NCBI RefSeq assembly: GCF_011762045.1
Contig: NZ_JAASQS010000006.1
Location: 186,001-250,000 of the forward strand
Reading direction: 5' to 3'
DNA: 64,000 nt
From: Rhizomicrobium electricum
GTDB lineage: Bacteria; Pseudomonadota; Alphaproteobacteria; Micropepsales; Micropepsaceae
Every line of letters starts with the position of its first letter. The stretch's first letter is position 1. The notes beneath the pieces are model-generated. The model did no database searches. It worked only from the letters and a program-made list of their open reading frames with translations, and had not been told where the DNA came from. The position numbers and the translations under genes were made by a program. Of this stretch, positions 59,027 through 64,000 are shown piece after piece.

Positions 59027-60613
59027 TTACGATGTGGCTGCTTGTTCCGTTACGGGGACCGTAAAGACGAACGTCGCGCCGGGATTGCCGGGCTCGTGCC
59101 ACAGCTTGCCGCCCTGGGCTTCGACGATCTTGCGGCACAGCGACAGGCCCACCCCCATGCCGCCTTCCTTGGTGGTGTGGAAGGGCTGGAACAGATGCGC
59201 GGCGATGTCGGGATCGAGGCCGGGGCCGGTGTCGGCGACCGCGAGCTTCACCATGTCGCCTTCGGCGGTGACGCTGATGGTGACGCGGCGCGTGGCGCTG
59301 TCGCCCATCGCTTCGACCGCATTGCGCAGCAGATTGAACAGCACCTGCTGGATCTGCACCTTGTCGATCTGGACCTTGGGCAGCCCGGTATCAGCCTTGA
59401 GATACATCGCGACGTCGTCGTGGCGCGCCGTCATGCGGGCGAGTTCCAGCACTTCGCGGCAGACCAGTTCGGCGTCCTCGGCGGTGCGCTCGCTCTTGCC
59501 TTGGCCGACGAAGCCGCGGATGCGCTGGATGATGTCCTTGGTGCGGACGAACTGGGCTTCGGCCTTGGTGATGGCGCTGAGTGCCTGGGCCGGATCGCGA
59601 TCCATGAGCCTTTCGGCGGCATGCAGATAATTGGACGCGGCGGCGAGCGGCTGATTCAGTTCGTGCGCCAGCGCCGACGCCATGGCGCCGAGATCGTTGA
59701 GGCGGGCCACCCGCACCAGTTCCGAACGCAGCGATTCCAGGCGTTCCTTGGCTTGATGGCGTTCGGTGACGTCGCGCACCACACCGGTGACCCGAACCGG
59801 GGTTCCGTCGCCGTCCGTCACCATCCGGCCGCGCAATTCGAGGCGACGGCTGCCGTCGGCCGAGCGATATTCTTCGTCGCGGCTGAGCCCGGTTTCGAAC
59901 AGCCAGGCAGCGGCTTCGCGGTCGTCCGGATGAATTCCGGCCAACAGGTCGTCGCGGCCGAACGGAGCGTCCGGATCGGCGCCGAACATGATTTTCGCGG
60001 CCGGCGTGGCAATCAGTTCGCAGGTGCCGAGATTGAGTTCCCAGGCACCGAGTCCGCCGGCGTCGAGCGCCATCGCCAGGCGATGCTCGCTTTCGACCAG
60101 CGACTGGCGCAGCTGGGCTGCTGCGATCGCCGCGGAGGTGGAGCGGCCAAGCGCTTCGATCAGCGCCAGTTCGTCGTCGGAGAATTCGCGGGTTTCGGCC
60201 CAATAGGTGCCGATGGCGGCGATCGGCTTGGTGGTCTTGACCGGCACCATGACCAGCGATTTCACGAAGGTCGGCCGGTAGGCGTCGTGCGGAATGCGCG
60301 GATCGAGATAGATATCGGGAATAACCGCAGATTGGTCGTTCAGCATGCACCAGCCTGAGATGCAGGCGGTCAGCGGGAACCGCTTGCCCTTCCACAGCGG
60401 CCCGATCGCGAGTTCTTCGACATAGTGGCAGCACTCGCCGTCGCGCAGCACGAAACAGATGCCGTCAGCGCCCGAAATGTCGCGGGCGGTGCTGCGAACA
60501 ATTGCGATGACATCGGCGAGATCGTTGGCTGTGGCAAGCTGTTCGATGGCCCTGACCAGGGCCTGCCAGCCGTGTTGCGGCACGGTCGGGTTTTTCAGCA
60601 TTGCCAATGCCAT
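59027..60613 (-). CDS. GAF-PAS sensor histidine kinase (orphan)
   Basis: A 528-residue soluble kinase: GAF domain about 15-165 (GADGICFVLRDGECCHYVEE), PAS domain about 175-285 (AMALDAGGLGAWELNL, VTGVVRDVTERHQ), dimerisation domain with phospho-His317 in ALAHELNQPLAAASNYL (the HELNQP box of FixL/DctB-type kinases), and HATPase with N-box LFNLLRNAVEAMGD and G-boxes DTGPGLDP, GMGVGLSLC. No membrane helix, so it senses a cytoplasmic cue. No response regulator is adjacent. ATG 60613 preferred; the frame extends to 60784. Confidence 0.88.
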   Translation of the reverse strand: MALAMLKNPTVPQHGWQALVRAIEQLATANDLADVIAIVRSTARDISGADGICFVLRDGECCHYVEELAIGPLWKGKRFPLTACISGWCMLNDQSAVIPDIYLDPRIPHDAYRPTFVKSLVMVPVKTTKPIAAIGTYWAETREFSDDELALIEALGRSTSAAIAAAQLRQSLVESEHRLAMALDAGGLGAWELNLGTCELIATPAAKIMFGADPDAPFGRDDLLAGIHPDDREAAAWLFETGLSRDEEYRSADGSRRLELRGRMVTDGDGTPVRVTGVVRDVTERHQAKERLESLRSELVRVARLNDLGAMASALAHELNQPLAAASNYLHAAERLMDRDPAQALSAITKAEAQFVRTKDIIQRIRGFVGQGKSERTAEDAELVCREVLELARMTARHDDVAMYLKADTGLPKVQIDKVQIQQVLFNLLRNAVEAMGDSATRRVTISVTAEGDMVKLAVADTGPGLDPDIAAHLFQPFHTTKEGGMGVGLSLCRKIVEAQGGKLWHEPGNPGATFVFTVPVTEQAATS

Positions 60614-60851
60614 GGGCCCCAATATCCCTTGAGAAAATCCCCCAGACCGAACCCGGTCCGTGGCGGAACAAACGGCCGCTTCCCTGAGTGCAAGATACGT
60701 TACTTGGAAGCATTTAACAATTGCGGAATAGACACTTCGCGCGTACTGGATTTCGGCTGTTGCCGGCGTGCCCGAGGTCGCCACCGCCTGTTAACAGGAT
60801 TCCGTAGACAACAGGCACGCCAGGGGTGTTGAACCCTGTCAGAATAGGTCC

Positions 60852-62696
60852 ATGCGCTACGGTCCCAACCTCCTCGAAGAAATCCTCCGCCGGACGGACA
60901 TCGTCCAGCTGGTGGGTCGGCGCGTGAAACTCACTCGCAAGGGGCAGGCATTCTGGGGCTGCTGTCCGTTCCATGGCGAGAAGACTGCGTCCTTCAAGGT
61001 CGAAAACGCCCGCCGGACCTTCCATTGCTTCGGCTGCGGCAAAGGTGGCGACGCGTTCAAATGGCTGATGGAAACCGAAGGCGTGTCGTTTCCCGAGGCG
61101 GTCGAACGGCTGGCCGGCGAGGCGGGCGTGGAACTGCCGAAATGGAGCCCGGAAGACGAGGCGCGTGAGGAGAAGAAGAAATCCCTCTACGACGTCATCG
61201 AGGCCGCCGCGAAATTCTTCGAAGAACAGCTCGCCGCTCCCACCGGCAAGGTCGCGCGCGAATACCTGAAAGGCCGGGCGCTCGACGGCGATGCCGCCAA
61301 AAAGTTCCGTCTCGGCTATGCCCCGGCAGCGGGCTCGGCGCTGATTGCCCATCTCACCGGCCTCAATGTCACCATGGACGACATGATCGCGGCCGGTCTT
61401 GCCCGTCCTGCCGACGAACATCACGGCGTGCGCGATTTCTTTTTCAACCGGCTGATGTTCCCGATCTCGGACGGCCGCGGCCGGGTGGTGGCTTTCGGCG
61501 GCCGCGGGCTGACGGCCGATGCCAAGCCGAAATACATCAACACCGGCGAGACCGAGTTCTTCTCCAAAGGACGCCTGCTCTACAATTTCCATCTGGCGCG
61601 GCCGGCAGCGATCAAGGCCCAGACCATCATCGTCTGCGAAGGCTATATGGACGTAATCGCCCTCGTCCGGGCCGGGTTCGAGGCGGCCGTCGCCCCGCTC
61701 GGCACCGCCCTGACCGAGGACCAGCTGCAGCTGTTGTGGAAAGTGGCGCCGGAACCGGTCTGCGCCTTCGACGGCGATGCGGCGGGCAAGAAAGCGGCGC
61801 TCCGGGCGGCCCATCTCGCATTGCCGCATCTGAAGGCCGGCCACTCGTTGCGCTTTGCCTTCATTCCCGGCGACGAAGACCCCGACAGCCTGATCCGCGC
61901 TCTCGGACCGGGGGCGATGCAGAAGGTGCTCGACGCCGCCGAGCCGCTCGCCGACGTGTTGTGGAAGAGCGAGACCGAAGGCAAAGACCTCTCCACCCCG
62001 GAGCGGCGGGCAGGCCTGGAACAAGCGCTGGGCGAGCTGGTCGGCAAGATCACCGACGCCAAGGTGGCCGAATACTATCGGCGCGATTTCGACAGCCGCG
62101 TCTTCGATGCCTTCAAGCGCCGGCCCAAGCGCGAAGCGACGGGACGTCCGTGGACGCCTCGCGCCGGACGCGAAGGAAAGGGCAATTTTGGCGGCAAAGG
62201 GCGTTTCGCGCCGCAACCGGAGGGGGTGTCCGAGGCGGTCAAAGCCAGCCTGATCGCGCGCGGCGGCCCGCTTAAGGTGAAGGAAAGTGAAATTCTGCGG
62301 CTGGTCCTTAACGAACCGGAACTTGCCGCCAGACACGCAGAAATGCTTGCGGCGCTGCCGTTTTCGGACCTCGTCCTTGACAGATTGCGGGCGGAACTTC
62401 TAAACGTCGCCGCTTCCGGCTCCAGGCTTGAAAAACAGGGGTTGGAGAACCATCTGATCCGTCGAGGTATGGCCGACATCGTGGCGCGTCTGAAGGCGCC
62501 GACGCAACAGATGGGTGAGGGGACCGCTTCAGGCGAGGATGCCGATGCCCGCTTCCTGCGTGCCGCACACCAGCTACGCGATATGGCAGAACTCGGTCCG
62601 GAGCAAAAGGTGGCGTGGGAACGTTTCAAGCGGGAGCCGACCGAGGAGCATCAACGTGAGGCACTTCGCTTTCGACAGGACCGTTCCGGCGAATAG
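60852..62696 (+). CDS. dnaG: DNA primase DnaG
   Basis: A 614-residue primase that makes RNA primers for replication. N-terminal zinc-binding domain CCPFHGEKTASF...FHCFGCGKGG (CHC2 type), then the RNA-polymerase core with YLKGRALDGDAAKKFRLGYAP and the TOPRIM motifs VICEGYMDV and CAFDGDAAGKKAA, and a C-terminal helicase-binding domain (from about 450). Length is typical. It precedes rpoD, as in the macromolecular synthesis operon, but one small gene intervenes. Confidence 0.97.
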   Translation: MRYGPNLLEEILRRTDIVQLVGRRVKLTRKGQAFWGCCPFHGEKTASFKVENARRTFHCFGCGKGGDAFKWLMETEGVSFPEAVERLAGEAGVELPKWSPEDEAREEKKKSLYDVIEAAAKFFEEQLAAPTGKVAREYLKGRALDGDAAKKFRLGYAPAAGSALIAHLTGLNVTMDDMIAAGLARPADEHHGVRDFFFNRLMFPISDGRGRVVAFGGRGLTADAKPKYINTGETEFFSKGRLLYNFHLARPAAIKAQTIIVCEGYMDVIALVRAGFEAAVAPLGTALTEDQLQLLWKVAPEPVCAFDGDAAGKKAALRAAHLALPHLKAGHSLRFAFIPGDEDPDSLIRALGPGAMQKVLDAAEPLADVLWKSETEGKDLSTPERRAGLEQALGELVGKITDAKVAEYYRRDFDSRVFDAFKRRPKREATGRPWTPRAGREGKGNFGGKGRFAPQPEGVSEAVKASLIARGGPLKVKESEILRLVLNEPELAARHAEMLAALPFSDLVLDRLRAELLNVAASGSRLEKQGLENHLIRRGMADIVARLKAPTQQMGEGTASGEDADARFLRAAHQLRDMAELGPEQKVAWERFKREPTEEHQREALRFRQDRSGE

Positions 62697-62777
62697 GGCA
62701 AGCACGTAGAATCCAAGTGTTATACATTGTGATTCTACCGGCGCGCGCGCGGCGGACCACAAAGAGGGAAACCGAAC

Positions 62778-63074
62778 ATGGCAGCGAAGAAGAAAGCGAA
62801 GAAGGCGAAAAAGGCGAAGAAAGTCGCCAAGAAAACGGCCCCCAAGGCCGCCAAGAAAGGCGCCAAAAAGGCCGCCAAGAAGGTCGCAAAGAAGCCGGCA
62901 AAAAAAGTCGTCAAAAAGGGCGCCGTGAAAAAGGCCAAAAAGGCCGTCAAAAAGACCGCACCGGCGAAGAAGAAGACCGCCAAGCGGCGCGCCAAGAAGG
63001 TCGTCGCTCCCGCTCCGGCTCCCGTCGAGTCCGAGCCGGCTCCGGCACCGGAAGGCACCCCCGAGGCCGTGTGA
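62778..63074 (+). CDS. Histone-H1-like Lys/Ala-rich protein
   Basis: A 98-residue protein made almost wholly of Lys, Ala, Val and Pro. Repeating KKAKKA, AAKK and APAP patterns resemble eukaryotic H1 tails and bacterial H1-like proteins (AlgP, Hc1-like). Residues 1-72 are strongly basic; the last 25 are Pro/Ala/Glu-rich and acidic. Such proteins bind DNA non-specifically. ATG 62778 follows GAGGGAAA. It lies between dnaG and rpoD in the same orientation. Confidence 0.82.
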   Translation: MAAKKKAKKAKKAKKVAKKTAPKAAKKGAKKAAKKVAKKPAKKVVKKGAVKKAKKAVKKTAPAKKKTAKRRAKKVVAPAPAPVESEPAPAPEGTPEAV

Positions 63075-63144
63075 AAAACGGACTACGGGCAGATACCTGA
63101 AATCTCCCGCTCGCGCGCGCGACGGCTATAGTAACGGACGAAAA

Positions 63145-64000
63145 GTGGTAACAAAGTCGAAGAAACCGGCGAAACCTGCAAAGCCGGCCAGCAAGGCGGT
63201 CAAGCGTACGCCCGCCAAGGCGGCCAGCGCCAAGCCGGCTCCCGCAAAGGCCAAGAAGCCCGCGCCGAAGCCGACGGCAAAACCGGTCAAGGCAGCGCAA
63301 GCCGTCAAAAGCCCGGTCAAGGCCAAGCCGGCGCCCAAGGCTCCCGTCAAGGAGACCAAGGCCGCCGAGCCCAAGGCCGAGCCGAAGCTGGACGTGAAGG
63401 CCACCAAGGCCGCCGCTGCGACTGCCAAGAAGGCCGCTCCTGCGGCTGCCGCCCCGGCGCCCCAGCCCGCCGCGCCTGCCGCCAAGGCCGGCGTCAAGCC
63501 GGTGCCGGGCAAGCCGGGCGTGAAGCCGGGCGAATCCGAGACCCCCGGCGACGCCGATTCCCCGCTGCTCGACATGAGCGATGTGGGCGTGCGCAAGATG
63601 ATCGCGCGCGCCAAGGCCCGCGGCTACGTCACCTACGACGAACTCAACAAGGTGATGCCGTCCGACAAGGTGTCGTCGGAGCAGATCGAAGACACCATGT
63701 CGATGCTGTCCGAGATGGGCATCAACGTCATCGAGTCCGAAGAGCAAGAAGAGGGCGCCGACGCCGAAGTTCCGGCGCTGGTCGAGAACGGCAAACAGGT
63801 CGCCACCACCAAGGAAGGCGCCACCGAAGTCTACGACCGCACCGACGATCCGGTGCGCATGTATTTGCGCGAGATGGGCTCGGTCGAGCTTTTGTCGCGC
63901 GAAGGCGAAATCGCCATCGCCAAGCGCATCGAGGCCGGCCGCGAGCTGATGATCGGCGCCTTGTGCGAAAGCCCGCTCACCTTCGAAGCCTTGACGGTTT
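63145..64000 (+). CDS. rpoD: RNA polymerase primary sigma factor RpoD (3'-truncated), with basic N-terminal tail
   Basis: The frame runs off the window; 285 codons are visible. Residues 1 to about 132 are Lys/Ala/Pro-rich with no sigma homology. From about 137 the sigma-70 region 1.1 begins (SPLLDMSDVGVRKMIARAKA, YVTYDELNKVMPSDKVSSEQ, TMSMLSEMGINVIE), followed by an acidic linker and region 1.2 (DDPVRMYLREMGSVELLSRE). Start is the GTG at 63145 with GGAC upstream; an in-frame ATG at 63574 exists but would cut into region 1.1, so the tail is probably translated. Alphaproteobacterial RpoD usually has only a short leader before region 1.1. Confidence 0.93.
   Translation, partial: MVTKSKKPAKPAKPASKAVKRTPAKAASAKPAPAKAKKPAPKPTAKPVKAAQAVKSPVKAKPAPKAPVKETKAAEPKAEPKLDVKATKAAAATAKKAAPAAAAPAPQPAAPAAKAGVKPVPGKPGVKPGESETPGDADSPLLDMSDVGVRKMIARAKARGYVTYDELNKVMPSDKVSSEQIEDTMSMLSEMGINVIESEEQEEGADAEVPALVENGKQVATTKEGATEVYDRTDDPVRMYLREMGSVELLSREGEIAIAKRIEAGRELMIGALCESPLTFEALTV

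Overview
The window is GC-rich DNA from an alphaproteobacterium. Supporting markers are irr divergent from fabA-fabB-fabI, a DUF484-xerC pair, a CC0125/CC1285-type lipoprotein, a formate-tetrahydrofolate ligase and dnaG followed by rpoD. The surface and uptake gene set (large TonB-dependent receptors with plant-polysaccharide enzymes) resembles Caulobacter- or Rhizomicrobium/Micropepsaceae-like plant-litter degraders. The family-level placement is inference.

Layout. 1-9372 is mostly housekeeping: the tail of a VapC-like toxin, a small lipoprotein, priA, DUF484-xerC, fhs, an MFS carrier, a methyltransferase and a small beta-barrel protein. 9791-16834 is one 2347-residue RTX-type secreted protein with nine 40-residue C-terminal repeats and no secretion genes beside it. 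17177-36266 is a plant cell-wall polysaccharide region. It begins with an ECF sigma factor and a FecR anti-sigma, followed by a TonB-dependent receptor carrying an STN signalling domain, an alpha/beta-hydrolase and a pectin methylesterase. A Tat-exported unknown protein and a LacI repressor follow. Next come a second TonB-dependent receptor behind LacI-type operators, an autotransporter and a GH9 glucanase, then tRNA-Thr(CGU), a TetR regulator and a GH5 mannanase-like enzyme. 36449-48776 holds an XRE protein, an rRNA methyltransferase, kup, a CHAP lipoprotein, a PEP-CTERM protein with a sigma-54-like promoter, a glycosyltransferase, a TetR-HlyD-ABC exporter operon, a lipoprotein, a TusA-like protein and an isochorismatase-like hydrolase. 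48776-52885 is irr/fabA/fabB/fabI/DUF4893. 53107-64000 holds carA, a GatB/YqeY protein, a large membrane protein, a PadR-HAAS pair, a PAS protein, an orphan histidine kinase, dnaG, a histone-H1-like gene and the start of rpoD.

How the genes work together. In the polysaccharide region the first receptor can both import an oligosaccharide and signal through FecR to the ECF sigma factor, while the LacI protein probably represses the second receptor operon. Secreted esterase, pectinesterase, GH9 and GH5 enzymes would supply the oligosaccharides. Irr probably acts at a palindromic iron-control element between irr and fabA.

Most unusual structures: (1) an inverted pair of 34-bp two-block elements flanking the sigma/FecR genes; (2) an in-frame second start with its own Shine-Dalgarno and signal peptide inside the STN receptor; (3) three mutually complementary segments before fabI that can form alternative RNA structures, one covering the fabI start codon; (4) stable hairpins immediately after both receptor genes; (5) a histone-H1-like gene between dnaG and rpoD, with an H1-like basic tail on RpoD itself.
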